Origin: Maricaulis sp965228215
GTDB taxonomy: Bacteria; Pseudomonadota; Alphaproteobacteria; Caulobacterales; Maricaulaceae
Direction of reading: 5' to 3'
Assembly (NCBI GenBank): GCA_965228215.1
Contig: OZ245800.1
Location: 2,542,001 to 2,606,000, forward strand
DNA: 64,000 bases
In this document: piece by piece, positions 8,630 to 17,189 of the stretch
Layout of the letters: each line of letters starts with the position of its first letter
Numbering within the stretch: position 1 is the stretch's first letter
The notes under the pieces: model-generated
Database searches by the model: none
What the model saw: the letters and a program-made list of their open reading frames with translations, nothing else
What the model was told of the DNA's origin: nothing
Program-made: the position numbers and the translations under genes

Positions 8630-10806
8630 CGGTAACCGATACGGCAGGACTGGATGTGGAGGCCCTGAAGGCATCGCCGCAGCGATTTCTCAATCGCGAA
8701 CTGTCCTGGCTGAGGTTCAACATGCGGGTCATGGATGAAGCCCGCAATCCGTCCCATCCTGTCCTGGAACGCCTGCGTTTCCTGTCGATTTCCGCGTCAA
8801 ACCTCGATGAATTCTACATGGTGCGTGTCGCTGGCCTGCGGGCGCAGATGCGCAATGGCGTGACGGCGACAAGCATCGACGGGCTGACGCCCAGCGAACA
8901 GGTCGAGCAGATCCATGTCCTGGCCAGCGAGCTGATGGGCAAGCAGCAATCCCTCTGGCGCGAACTGCGCGAGGAGGCCGCGCTGGCGGGCGTGGAAGTC
9001 CTGACGCCCAAATCCCTGTCAAAGACGGATGATGCCTGGCTGCGCGGTGATTTTCTCTCCCACACCCTGCCGGTGATCACGCCGCTGGCCATCGATCCGG
9101 CTCATCCCTTCCCCTTCATCCCCAATCTGGGCTTCGCGCTGGCGCTGCAATTGCGCAACAAGCGTGACAAGAGCCTGATGAATGCGCTGATCCCGTTACC
9201 GAACGGCATCAAGCGTTTCGTGGAACTGCCCGCCCTGTCGCGGGACGACAATATCCGCCCGACCCGGCGTTTCATCGCGCTGGAAGACGTGCTGGCGATG
9301 TATGTCGACACGCTCTTTCCCGGTCACAAACTGATCGGCAGTGGTGCGTTCAGGGTGATCCGGGACAGTGATATCGAGATCGAGGAAGAGTCCGAAGACC
9401 TGGTTCTCGAATTCGAAAACCTCATCAAGCAGCGCCGCCGCGGCCTGATTGTCCGTCTGACCTATGACGCCGACATGCCGGATGAATTGCGCGACCTGAT
9501 CGTCGATCACCTGCATGCGGAACCGCAGGACGTGGTGCCCGTGAGCGGACTCCTGGGACTGACCCAGGTCAACCAGCTCATCCCCGACGACCGGCCTGAT
9601 CTCGTCTTCCAGCCCTATGAGCCGCGTTACCCGGAACGGATCCGCGAGCATGGCGGCGATTGTTTCGCGGCCATTCGCGAAAAGGACATCATCGTCCATC
9701 ACCCGTTCGAGACGTTTGACGTGGTGGTGGAATTCCTGCGCCAGGCTGCAGCCGACCCGGATGTCGTCGCGATCAAGCAGACGCTTTACCGCACATCCAA
9801 GAATTCACCGGTCATCGCGGCGCTCGTGGAGGCCGCAGAGAACGGCAAGAACGTCACGGCCGTGGTCGAGCTGAAGGCGCGTTTCGACGAGGAAGCCAAT
9901 CTGAAATGGGCCCGCGACCTCGAACGTGCCGGCGTGCAGGTGGTCTACGGCTTCATCGAGTACAAGACCCACGCGAAGGTCTCGCTGGTCGTGCGCAGGG
10001 AAGGTTCGGACCTGCGCACCTATGCGCATTTCGGAACCGGCAATTACCACCCGATCACGGCGCGGATCTACACCGACCTTTCCCTGTTCACGGCGGATCC
10101 CGCCTATGGCCGTGACGCTGGCCGGATCTTTAATTATGTGACGGGTTATGCGCGGCCGGAGAGCCTTGAAAAACTTTCCGTTTCACCGATCAGCCTGAAA
10201 TCCCTGGTGCTCGAGAATATCGAGACCGAGATCGCCAATGCCCGCGAGGGCAAGCCGGCCGGTGTCTGGGCCAAGCTCAATGCCCTGGTCCATCCCGAGA
10301 TCATCGACGCGCTCTACCGGGCCAGCCAGGCGGGTGTCCAGGTCCAGCTGGTGGTCCGCGGCATCTGCTGTCTGCGGCCGGGCATTCCGGGCCTGTCCGA
10401 CAATATCGTGGTGAAAAGCATTGTCGGCCGCTTCCTGGAACATTCCCGCGTCATCGCGTTTGCCAATGGCAAGGCGATGCCGTCGTCCAAGGCCAAGGTC
10501 TATATCTCCTCGGCCGACTGGATGCCGCGCAATCTGGATCGCCGGATCGAGCATTTCTGCCCCATCCAGAACCGGACGGTGCAGCGCCAGGTGCTCGACC
10601 AGATCATGGTGGCCAATATCAATGACGAGGCCCAGAGCTGGTATATGGACGGGGCGGGTGACTATCGCCGGGTCGACGTGTCCGAGATGGACAATCCCTT
10701 CAGCGCACATGATTATTTCATGACGAATCCCTCGCTCTCCGGACGCGGGGAAGCGCTGAAACATGATGAACCGCCCGTCCTGACGGGCAATGGCAGCGGA
10801 TCTTGA
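8626..10806 (+). CDS. ppk: Polyphosphate kinase 1
   Basis: A membrane-associated enzyme that reversibly polymerises the gamma-phosphate of ATP into polyphosphate. It has 726 residues, the normal Ppk1 length. The N-terminal region FLNRELSWLRFN is typical. The autophosphorylated histidine lies in YAHFGTGNYH (His468), and the second essential histidine in DRRIEHFCP (His643). It overlaps hdaA by 4 bp upstream and ppx by 4 bp downstream, a fully coupled arrangement that should fix the ratio of the synthetic and degrading enzymes. Confidence 0.97.
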   Translation: MTVTDTAGLDVEALKASPQRFLNRELSWLRFNMRVMDEARNPSHPVLERLRFLSISASNLDEFYMVRVAGLRAQMRNGVTATSIDGLTPSEQVEQIHVLASELMGKQQSLWRELREEAALAGVEVLTPKSLSKTDDAWLRGDFLSHTLPVITPLAIDPAHPFPFIPNLGFALALQLRNKRDKSLMNALIPLPNGIKRFVELPALSRDDNIRPTRRFIALEDVLAMYVDTLFPGHKLIGSGAFRVIRDSDIEIEEESEDLVLEFENLIKQRRRGLIVRLTYDADMPDELRDLIVDHLHAEPQDVVPVSGLLGLTQVNQLIPDDRPDLVFQPYEPRYPERIREHGGDCFAAIREKDIIVHHPFETFDVVVEFLRQAAADPDVVAIKQTLYRTSKNSPVIAALVEAAENGKNVTAVVELKARFDEEANLKWARDLERAGVQVVYGFIEYKTHAKVSLVVRREGSDLRTYAHFGTGNYHPITARIYTDLSLFTADPAYGRDAGRIFNYVTGYARPESLEKLSVSPISLKSLVLENIETEIANAREGKPAGVWAKLNALVHPEIIDALYRASQAGVQVQLVVRGICCLRPGIPGLSDNIVVKSIVGRFLEHSRVIAFANGKAMPSSKAKVYISSADWMPRNLDRRIEHFCPIQNRTVQRQVLDQIMVANINDEAQSWYMDGAGDYRRVDVSEMDNPFSAHDYFMTNPSLSGRGEALKHDEPPVLTGNGSGS

Positions 10807-12326
10807 CCACCCAGCCATCCCGAATCCAGCTCGGCGCAGCCAACACCATCCAGCAGGACATTGCTGTCATCGATGTCGGCTCGAATTCCATCCGTCTCGT
10901 GCATTTCCGCCTCGAGGGGCGGGCCATCTGGCCGATCTTCAACGAGAAGGTGATGGCCGGGCTGGGCGAGGGCGTCCGCAAGACCGGCCGGCTCAATCCC
11001 GACGGCGTTGAAACGGCCCTCCGGGCACTCAAACGCTTCCAGCGCATTCTCGACGCCAAATCCGTCTCGGACCGTCTCGTGGTGGCCACTGCCGCTGTAC
11101 GTGAGGCCGAGGATGGTCCGGCCTTTGTCGAGCGCGTGGCCGAGGAAACCGGTATCGAGATCCGGGTTCTGAGCGGACGGGAAGAGGGCGAGCTATCGGC
11201 CCGGGGTCTGGTGACGGGTATTCCCGATGCGCATGGCGTGACAGGCGATCTCGGAGGATCGAGTCTCGAGCTCACTCCGATCAAACATGGCGACCCGGGA
11301 GCGGGACAGACATTTGCGCTGGGACCGCAGGCCATCATTCCAAGCGCCGGCTGGGACCATGATGAAGTACGTCAGCGTATCGATGATCGCCTGGAGCAAT
11401 CGCAGTTCCTGCACGGGGCGGGCGGATGTTTCTACGCGGTTGGCGGTGCCTGGCGTGCCCTGGCTCAATTGGCCTTTGCCCGGCAGGACTATCCGCTGCG
11501 CGTGGTGCACCAGTTCAGCCTCGACCGGTTCGAGCTCGATGAATTGACGCGCTTTGTCGCCGGGCTCAGCCAGGCTGAGCTGCTCGGTATCAAGGGCGTT
11601 TCGAAACGGCGTGCCGCGCATCTTCCCTATGCGGCGCTTCTCCTGCGCCGGCTGCTGGATCTCGGGGATTTCACCCATGTCGTCTTCTCGGCCTATGGCC
11701 TGCGCGAAGGCGTGCTGATGGATGCTGTGCCCGAATCGGTCCGGTCGCTGGACCCGCTTCTGGCCGGTGCCGACGCCCTGGCGAGGCCGTCCGCGCCGTC
11801 TCCGACCTTCTCCGAAGCGCTGGCGCGGTGGATCGAACCGGCCGTTTCGGAGATCGAGACGGCCTTCTCGCCGATCCGGGACACGCTCCTGCACGAGGCG
11901 GCGGCGCGACTGACCGATATCGGTGCCCGCCTGCATCCCGATCACCGGACCGGGCTGGCGCGCGACCTGGTGCTCTACTCACCGATTGCGGGTGTCACTC
12001 ATGCCGAGCGCGTCTTCCTCGCGGCGGCGGTGCATTTTCGCTATGGCGGGCGTCGACGCGAACTCGCCGAAAGGCCCGAATTCGGCCTGATCGGCGAGGA
12101 TCAGTTCAATGTCGCGCAAATGCTCGGTATGACGCTGCGCCTGGGCGCGAAACTCTCCGGCCGGTCGGAGGATCTGCTGGCCAATTTCCAGCTCTCGGTG
12201 ACCCCCGAGCTCGTGCGGCTCGAGGTCGATGAAAGCGTGCACGACCTCTACGTCGAACGCTCGCTCATGCTGCTGGACACCCTCGCCGGCGCGATCGGCC
12301 GGCGCATGGACGTGTATTACGTCTAG
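10803..12326 (+). CDS. ppx: Exopolyphosphatase / guanosine pentaphosphatase family (Ppx/GppA)
   Basis: A 507-residue phosphatase of the ASKHA fold that removes terminal phosphate from polyphosphate and, in some members, from pppGpp. The phosphate-1 loop IDVGSNSIRLV is at about 20-30, and the second nucleotide loop GDLGGSSLEL at about 140. The start is a TTG embedded in TTGA, overlapping the ppk stop, so its translation likely depends on ribosomes finishing ppk. A C-terminal helical domain (about 310-507) matches long-type Ppx proteins. The stop shares a CTAG with the converging rnd stop. Confidence 0.92.
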   Translation: MTTQPSRIQLGAANTIQQDIAVIDVGSNSIRLVHFRLEGRAIWPIFNEKVMAGLGEGVRKTGRLNPDGVETALRALKRFQRILDAKSVSDRLVVATAAVREAEDGPAFVERVAEETGIEIRVLSGREEGELSARGLVTGIPDAHGVTGDLGGSSLELTPIKHGDPGAGQTFALGPQAIIPSAGWDHDEVRQRIDDRLEQSQFLHGAGGCFYAVGGAWRALAQLAFARQDYPLRVVHQFSLDRFELDELTRFVAGLSQAELLGIKGVSKRRAAHLPYAALLLRRLLDLGDFTHVVFSAYGLREGVLMDAVPESVRSLDPLLAGADALARPSAPSPTFSEALARWIEPAVSEIETAFSPIRDTLLHEAAARLTDIGARLHPDHRTGLARDLVLYSPIAGVTHAERVFLAAAVHFRYGGRRRELAERPEFGLIGEDQFNVAQMLGMTLRLGAKLSGRSEDLLANFQLSVTPELVRLEVDESVHDLYVERSLMLLDTLAGAIGRRMDVYYV

Positions 12327-13480
12327 GCCTTTATCTCGCTGGCGACGACCTTGCCATTCTCCAGCCGGAGTGCGACTTCGCCGCGCTTCAGCTTGAGGGC
12401 CGGTTCGCCGAAGACATCGCGGCGCCAGCCCTTCATGGCCGGAATATCCGCATCGTCATCGCTGGCGAGCTTTTCCAGCTCCGGCACCGTGGCGATCAGG
12501 CGCGAGGCAACACCGGCCTCTTCCGCGACGAGTTTGAGATAGACTTTCAGCAATTCCACGGTCGGGCCGACGCCCTGCGGCGGCGGGGCCGGTTTCTCGT
12601 ATTTGGGCGCGTAGGCGTCCGCATCGGCCATGGCGTTACGCATGAAGTCGTAGAGACGCTCGGCGGGCCGGGACCGTTCGAAGCCTTTCGGCACGGCGCG
12701 CAGGCCCTGCAGCTGGCTGGATTCGGTCGGCGCGACATTGGCGATCTCGTAGAGCGCGTCATCCTTCATCACGCGCTGGCGCGGCATGTCGCGGGTCTGG
12801 GCTTCGGTCTCGCGCCACGCCGCGGCGGCTTTCAGGGCCGCCAGCCATTTCGACGTGGTCTTGCGCATCTTGAGGCGTTTCCACGCCTCTTCTGGGCGCA
12901 GGTGATAGGTCTCCGGATTGGTCAGGATGCCCATTTCCTCGCCCAGCCAGTCGCCGCGCTGCTTCGTCTCGAGGCGTTCCAGCATGATCGGGTAGAGATC
13001 CCGCAGATGGGTCACGTCGGCGAGCGCGTAGGCATGCTGTTTTTCGGACAGGGGGCGACGCGACCAGTCGGTGAAGCGCGGTCCCTTGTCGATCGGACGG
13101 CGGAGCAGGGCTTTCACCAGGCCGTCATAGGCGATGGAATCGCCGAGGCCGAGCGCCATGGCGGCAACCTGTGTGTCGAACATGGGGTGCGGGATCAGCC
13201 CGTCGGCCATGTGGAAGAAGATTTCCAGGTCCTGGCGCGCGGCGTGGAACACTTTGACAATGCGGTCATCGGCCATGAGTTCCCAGAAGGGTTCCAGGTC
13301 CAGCCCCTCGGCGAGCGGGTCGATGATGACTTCCGTGTCGCCGGCAGCGGCCTGGATGAGGCAGAGAGCAGGCCAGTAGACGCTCTCGCGCATGAATTCG
13401 GTATCGACTGCGACATGGTCGTGCTGGAGGAGGTCGTCGCAGGCCTGAATCAGGTCTTTGGTTGTTGTGATCATATGCAT
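12323..13480 (-). CDS. rnd: Ribonuclease D
   Basis: A 3'-to-5' exoribonuclease of the DEDDy family involved in tRNA and stable RNA maturation. The 385 residues start MHMITTTKDL; the frame extends 21 codons further but without similarity. DEDD motifs are visible: VAVDTEFMRE (ExoI), FHAARQDLEIFF (ExoII) and HAYALADVTHL (ExoIII, with the Tyr). An HRDC-type helical domain follows at about 215-290. The gene is monocistronic or last before the lipid operon, and tail-to-tail with ppx. Confidence 0.94.
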   Translation of the reverse strand: MHMITTTKDLIQACDDLLQHDHVAVDTEFMRESVYWPALCLIQAAAGDTEVIIDPLAEGLDLEPFWELMADDRIVKVFHAARQDLEIFFHMADGLIPHPMFDTQVAAMALGLGDSIAYDGLVKALLRRPIDKGPRFTDWSRRPLSEKQHAYALADVTHLRDLYPIMLERLETKQRGDWLGEEMGILTNPETYHLRPEEAWKRLKMRKTTSKWLAALKAAAAWRETEAQTRDMPRQRVMKDDALYEIANVAPTESSQLQGLRAVPKGFERSRPAERLYDFMRNAMADADAYAPKYEKPAPPPQGVGPTVELLKVYLKLVAEEAGVASRLIATVPELEKLASDDDADIPAMKGWRRDVFGEPALKLKRGEVALRLENGKVVASEIKA

Positions 13481-13517
13481 GGGGCGGCCCTTTAACCCGG
13501 ACCGCCCCGTTTGGCCA

Positions 13518-14834
13518 TCACGAAGACTCGTTCTGGCTGCCACGGCGCAGGCTCAGTCGCCACAGGATCACACATGCCACTGTCGCGCTGATGCCCGAGA
13601 TGATCAGGAAAGCGGTCTGCAGCGGCAGTCCGACGAGGCCGATGAAGGCGAGGACAAAATTGCCCGCCGTCGCCGTGCCGGCATTCATGATGCCGCCGGC
13701 GGCCAGCAGTCGGCCGCGCAGTTTCGGATCCGCCCGGCGCTGGGCCATGGCCTGGAGGGGAACCACGAACAGGCCCGCGGAAATGGCCGCGATACCCAGA
13801 TCGGCAACGATGCGCCAATTGGCCGGATCGTCGAGGAATTGCGCCGTGTTCAGCAGGGCAGTGTCATCACCGGCCAGCGGACGACCCCAGGTGTAGAAGG
13901 CGACATCCGCCGTGCAGACGACTATGCCGATCGCACCGGCCACCGAGAAGCCCAGCCCGTCGCCATCACCGCTCAGCGCGCCGCACAGGATCGCGCCCAC
14001 GGCGGTGCCCATGGTGAAGAGCACGCTGAAGGTCACAACAACACTGGCATCAGCGCCGAGAACGGACCGGGTGAAGATCGGCATCAGCGTGATCACGGCA
14101 GCCGCTAGCATCCAGAACCAGGCCACGCCCAGCAGGGGACGCAATACGTCCGGTGCACGGAAGGCGAAGGCCACGACGCGGAAGGTCTCGCTGAAGATGT
14201 TGAAACTCATCTTCATATCCGGGCGTGAGGCCGGGGCCTCGGGCAGCTGGCGGATTGCGAGCCAGCCCAGCAGGGCGACGATGATCAGCACACCGCCGAT
14301 GATTTCCGGCCCCTGCGGCCGTTCCGCCAGCATGGTGCCGATCGCGATACCGACCAGGATGGCCACGTTCAGCGTGCCGCTGAGCAGGGCATTGCCGGCG
14401 ATCAACTCATTGGGCTTGAGCAGGGTCGGCAGGGCGGCATTCTTGGCCGGGGTGAAGAAGGCCGACTGCACGCCCATCAAGAACAGCGCGACCAGCAACA
14501 GCAGAGGTTCGCGCAGGATGAAGGCCAGGGCCACGATCGCCATCAGCCAGATCTCGGCAAACTTGGCGAAGCGCATGATTTTCGTCCGGTCGACGATGTC
14601 GGCCAGGCGGCCGGCAATGGCCGAGAAGGCGAACATCGCGATCGTGAACATCGAGGCTGCTACGGGCACGAGGACGGAATCATCCAGTCCGGCAAAGCTC
14701 AGTCCCGCAAAAGTGATCATGGCGACCAGGCCATAGCGGAAGAAATTGTCGTTGAAGGCGCCCATGGCCTGGGCGAGCAGCAGCGGCATGAACCGGCGCT
14801 GGGTCAGCAATCTGGCGGCAATACGGGCACTCAT
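13518..14834 (-). CDS. MFS transporter, LplT-like lysophospholipid transporter
   Basis: A 438-residue inner-membrane protein of the major facilitator superfamily with about 12 hydrophobic segments. The N-terminal motif QAMGAFNDNFFRYG is the signature of the LplT/Aas branch, which flips lysophospholipids into the inner leaflet for re-acylation. The start is set by the 4-bp overlap with the preceding acyltransferase; the open frame extends far upstream, but that part lies antisense-like over the acyltransferase gene and is not coding. Coupling to two acyltransferases fits phospholipid recycling. The assignment to LplT rests on motif and context. Confidence 0.85.
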   Translation of the reverse strand: MSARIAARLLTQRRFMPLLLAQAMGAFNDNFFRYGLVAMITFAGLSFAGLDDSVLVPVAASMFTIAMFAFSAIAGRLADIVDRTKIMRFAKFAEIWLMAIVALAFILREPLLLLVALFLMGVQSAFFTPAKNAALPTLLKPNELIAGNALLSGTLNVAILVGIAIGTMLAERPQGPEIIGGVLIIVALLGWLAIRQLPEAPASRPDMKMSFNIFSETFRVVAFAFRAPDVLRPLLGVAWFWMLAAAVITLMPIFTRSVLGADASVVVTFSVLFTMGTAVGAILCGALSGDGDGLGFSVAGAIGIVVCTADVAFYTWGRPLAGDDTALLNTAQFLDDPANWRIVADLGIAAISAGLFVVPLQAMAQRRADPKLRGRLLAAGGIMNAGTATAGNFVLAFIGLVGLPLQTAFLIISGISATVACVILWRLSLRRGSQNESS

Positions 14835-15538
14835 GACATTCCCTCCGCTTCGAGTTCGCGCGTGCGCGTCTCGATCCGTGTCTGCAAATCCTGCATGAAA
14901 TTGGCCTGGGGCAGGCCGGCCGGCATGGTGTCGAGGAACTCGATCACGGCTGTGCCGGGTGATTTTTTCCAGTCTTCCTGCTGCCAGCGCAGGCCGAGAT
15001 TGGTCGCGACAGGCACGACCGGGCGGTCCAGCGTTTCGTAGAGCTTGTAGACGCCCTTGCGATATCGCTTGGTCTCGCCGACCGCGGCCAATCCACCCTC
15101 GGGATAGATCAGGACCGGCCGGTTCTCGCCGTGGGAGCGTTCGATGGCCGCTTCCAGGGCGCCGATCGCGGCGGTATTGCCCTGCGAATTGACCATCGTG
15201 GCGCCGGCTTCCCGGACAATCCGGTTGATCAGCGGGAATTTCTCGATGCCGTTGCCGATGACGAAATTGATGTCGCCGGTGATGGCCAGCATCAGCGGGC
15301 CATCGGCATAGGACTGGTGTTTGGCGGCGATGATCACCGGCTGTCCGCGCGGCACCTCGCCCCGCACCTCGATCCGGATCCCCGCAACGGCATGCATCAC
15401 GAAGCGGATCGACTTGGCGTAACCGATCGTGCCGAGCACGAGAGGGCGTCGCCAGGGCAGCCAGGAGAGGGCGTAGCACAGCAGCGCGAAGACCGCCGAG
15501 ATGGCCCAGAACAGGCAGTTGAAGATGAAGGATCGCAT
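14831..15538 (-). CDS. plsC: 1-acyl-glycerol-3-phosphate acyltransferase (PlsC family), second copy
   Basis: A 235-residue membrane-bound acyltransferase that adds a fatty acid to a lysophospholipid or lysophosphatidate. After an N-terminal membrane anchor (residues 3-25) comes the catalytic HX4D motif HQSYAD and the later YPEGG substrate motif. The start MRSFIFN has a strong ribosome site (GAGGGGAG) and matches the start of the neighbouring paralogue, MRSFIFNVL; upstream residues are spurious. It overlaps the MFS gene by 4 bp and lies 47 bases after the first copy. The pair probably arose by tandem duplication. Confidence 0.92.
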   Translation of the reverse strand: MRSFIFNCLFWAISAVFALLCYALSWLPWRRPLVLGTIGYAKSIRFVMHAVAGIRIEVRGEVPRGQPVIIAAKHQSYADGPLMLAITGDINFVIGNGIEKFPLINRIVREAGATMVNSQGNTAAIGALEAAIERSHGENRPVLIYPEGGLAAVGETKRYRKGVYKLYETLDRPVVPVATNLGLRWQQEDWKKSPGTAVIEFLDTMPAGLPQANFMQDLQTRIETRTRELEAEGMS

Positions 15539-15585
15539 GGCTGTCACTCCCCTCAGAGTCTCGCCGCGGGCCGGATACGGGTGCG

Positions 15586-16380
15586 CTAGGCGCACACCGT
15601 TCCTCCCTCCCGATTATCTGCCGTGGCCGGGCGGGCTGCAGCAGAGCCCGATTCTTCGATGACCGGCGCATTTCCGTATTCTGCTTCCAGGGCTCGGGAG
15701 CGGCTCTCAACACGCGTTTCCAGCTCGGCCAGGAAGCCGTTGCGGTCGTCCGTCGGGTCCATGGGCTCCATGAATTCGATCACGGCGGTGCCCTTGAACT
15801 TGCTCCATTTCTGCTGCGGCCAGCACTGGCCCAGATTGGTGGCGACCGGCACGATCTGGCGGTCCAGCGCGTCGGCCATGCGCCAGCAGCCGGACCGATA
15901 GCGCATGCCCGTACCGACCGGCGTCAGATGGCCTTCCGGATAGATCAGGATCGGGCGCGGTTTGCCGTCGCCCTGCGAGCGCTCGATACCGGCCTGCAGG
16001 CTGGCCACGGCGTCCGGTCCGCCCTGATTGCTCAGTACGATTGCGCCGCAGCGTTTCAGCACCCAGCCGATCAGCGGGAATTTCAGCATGTGGTCACCGC
16101 AGACGAAGTTCACATCGCCGCACTTGGCCATCATCACGATGCCATCGCCCCAGGACTGGTGCTTGGCCGCGATCACGACGGGCTGGTTCTTCGGCGGCGT
16201 GCCGCGCACTTCCACCTTGATGCCGCAGATCCAGCGCATCAGATGGACCGTCAGGCGGGAATAGGAGCGCAGGCCGTGCATCAGGGCCCAGCGACCGGGG
16301 ATCAGCGCCAGGATGGCGCAGATGACGGCGTAGAGGCCGGAAATCGTCCAGTACAATACGTTGAAGATGAAGGAACGCAT
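15586..16380 (-). CDS. plsC: 1-acyl-glycerol-3-phosphate acyltransferase (PlsC family), first copy
   Basis: A 264-residue paralogue of the next gene with the same layout: an N-terminal membrane segment, catalytic HX4D as HQSWGD, then YPEGHL and the shared stretches IVPVATNLG and KGTAVIEF. It differs by a longer, low-complexity C terminus (about 25 residues rich in Ala and Ser). The start MRSFIFN is homologous with that of the second copy. It lies 29 bases after the tetR gene and is likely in the same transcript. The pair may differ in acyl-chain or head-group preference. Confidence 0.92.
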   Translation of the reverse strand: MRSFIFNVLYWTISGLYAVICAILALIPGRWALMHGLRSYSRLTVHLMRWICGIKVEVRGTPPKNQPVVIAAKHQSWGDGIVMMAKCGDVNFVCGDHMLKFPLIGWVLKRCGAIVLSNQGGPDAVASLQAGIERSQGDGKPRPILIYPEGHLTPVGTGMRYRSGCWRMADALDRQIVPVATNLGQCWPQQKWSKFKGTAVIEFMEPMDPTDDRNGFLAELETRVESRSRALEAEYGNAPVIEESGSAAARPATADNREGGTVCA

Positions 16381-16409
16381 GGGTCTTCTCCCGTCTTTCG
16401 ACTGTCGGT

Positions 16410-17033
16410 TCAGGAGTTCAGCACGGCCATGATGCCGCGGGTGAATTGCTCGATATGCTCGGACAGGGGCCGGTTGATGCGGCCGTAGAGCGAGTATTCC
16501 GCGGCCTGCATCACGACGCCCAGCGCCATGGCGGACCGCAATTCCGGATCGCCCTGCGGGATCTCGCCGCGCTGCATGGCCTCGGCCACGCATTGCGTCA
16601 TCACGTCGGACGGATCGGCACCGCCATCGCCGGAGGCGGCGATGAAATAATTGCGGTGTGTCAGGTGATAGGTGAATTGCGCCGGATCATTGTCGGCCAG
16701 GCGGCAATAGGCCGAGGTGAGGGCGCGGGCGATCTGCTCCAGCGAGGCGCCCGGCTGGATATTCTCGGCGACCATGTCCAGCAGTTTGGCGTGGATGGCC
16801 TCGAACATCAGGCGGGCCAGATCATCCTTGCTCTTGAAATGGCGATACATGGCGCCGTCGGAGATCGTGCAGGCCTGGGCGATCTGCTTGATCGACACCC
16901 CGTCCATGCCGTGATTGGCGAAAAGCTGGAGTGCCGCGCGCTCGATACGGGCCTTGGTGGTTCCGTAGCGGGCCGTGACACCCTGGTTCGGATCCTGGCC
17001 TTCGAAAATGTCCTGTCTCAGCATTCCGGTCAT
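16410..17033 (-). CDS. TetR/AcrR-family transcriptional regulator
   Basis: A 207-residue repressor. Residues 24-70 form the HTH (TKARIERAALQLFANHG ... DGAMYRHFKSKDDLA). The C-terminal ligand domain has a long helical core like regulators of fatty-acid genes. I start it at the ATG at 17033; the frame is open 23 codons further, but that would place the two palindromes at 17053-17118 inside the gene. It is the first gene of the acyltransferase-LplT operon and most likely controls it, sensing an acyl or lysolipid ligand (inference). Confidence 0.88.
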   Translation of the reverse strand: MTGMLRQDIFEGQDPNQGVTARYGTTKARIERAALQLFANHGMDGVSIKQIAQACTISDGAMYRHFKSKDDLARLMFEAIHAKLLDMVAENIQPGASLEQIARALTSAYCRLADNDPAQFTYHLTHRNYFIAASGDGGADPSDVMTQCVAEAMQRGEIPQGDPELRSAMALGVVMQAAEYSLYGRINRPLSEHIEQFTRGIMAVLNS

Positions 17034-17052
17034 GTCTGTCCCCAAAACGGCA

Positions 17053-17070
17053 TGTGAATGATCATTTACA
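17053..17070. promoter_or_regulatory. Palindromic operator-like site upstream of tetR
   Basis: TGTGAATGATCATTTACA is an 18-bp inverted repeat with one mismatched pair, 19 bases upstream of the tetR start. Size and symmetry fit a TetR-family operator. A related site stands 49 bp further upstream. The regulator encoded next to it is the obvious candidate to bind here. Confidence 0.6.
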
Positions 17071-17102
17071 CAGTTTATAGAACGCAGTTCGTAATAACGC
17101 AA

Positions 17103-17118
17103 GTGAATAGTTACTTAC
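17103..17118. promoter_or_regulatory. Second operator-like site upstream of tetR
   Basis: GTGAATAGTTACTTAC shares GTGAAT and A-y-TTAC with the first site (GTGAATGATCATTTAC at 17054-17069) in the same spacing, but is a poorer palindrome (5 of 8 pairs). Two sites 49 bp apart would flank or cover the promoter of the tetR-acyltransferase operon. Confidence 0.45.
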
Positions 17119-17189
17119 ATCACAAAGCGACGCAAAATCATGCGCTTGGGTGGGATCTTGATCTGATTGTGGGAGAGAGTTTCCGGTGA

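Noticed and set aside
14835..15713. Upstream extension of the MFS frame that would give a 731-residue fusion
   Set aside because: The extension overlaps the acyltransferase gene in another frame, and the MFS start is fixed by an ATGA overlap and family similarity.
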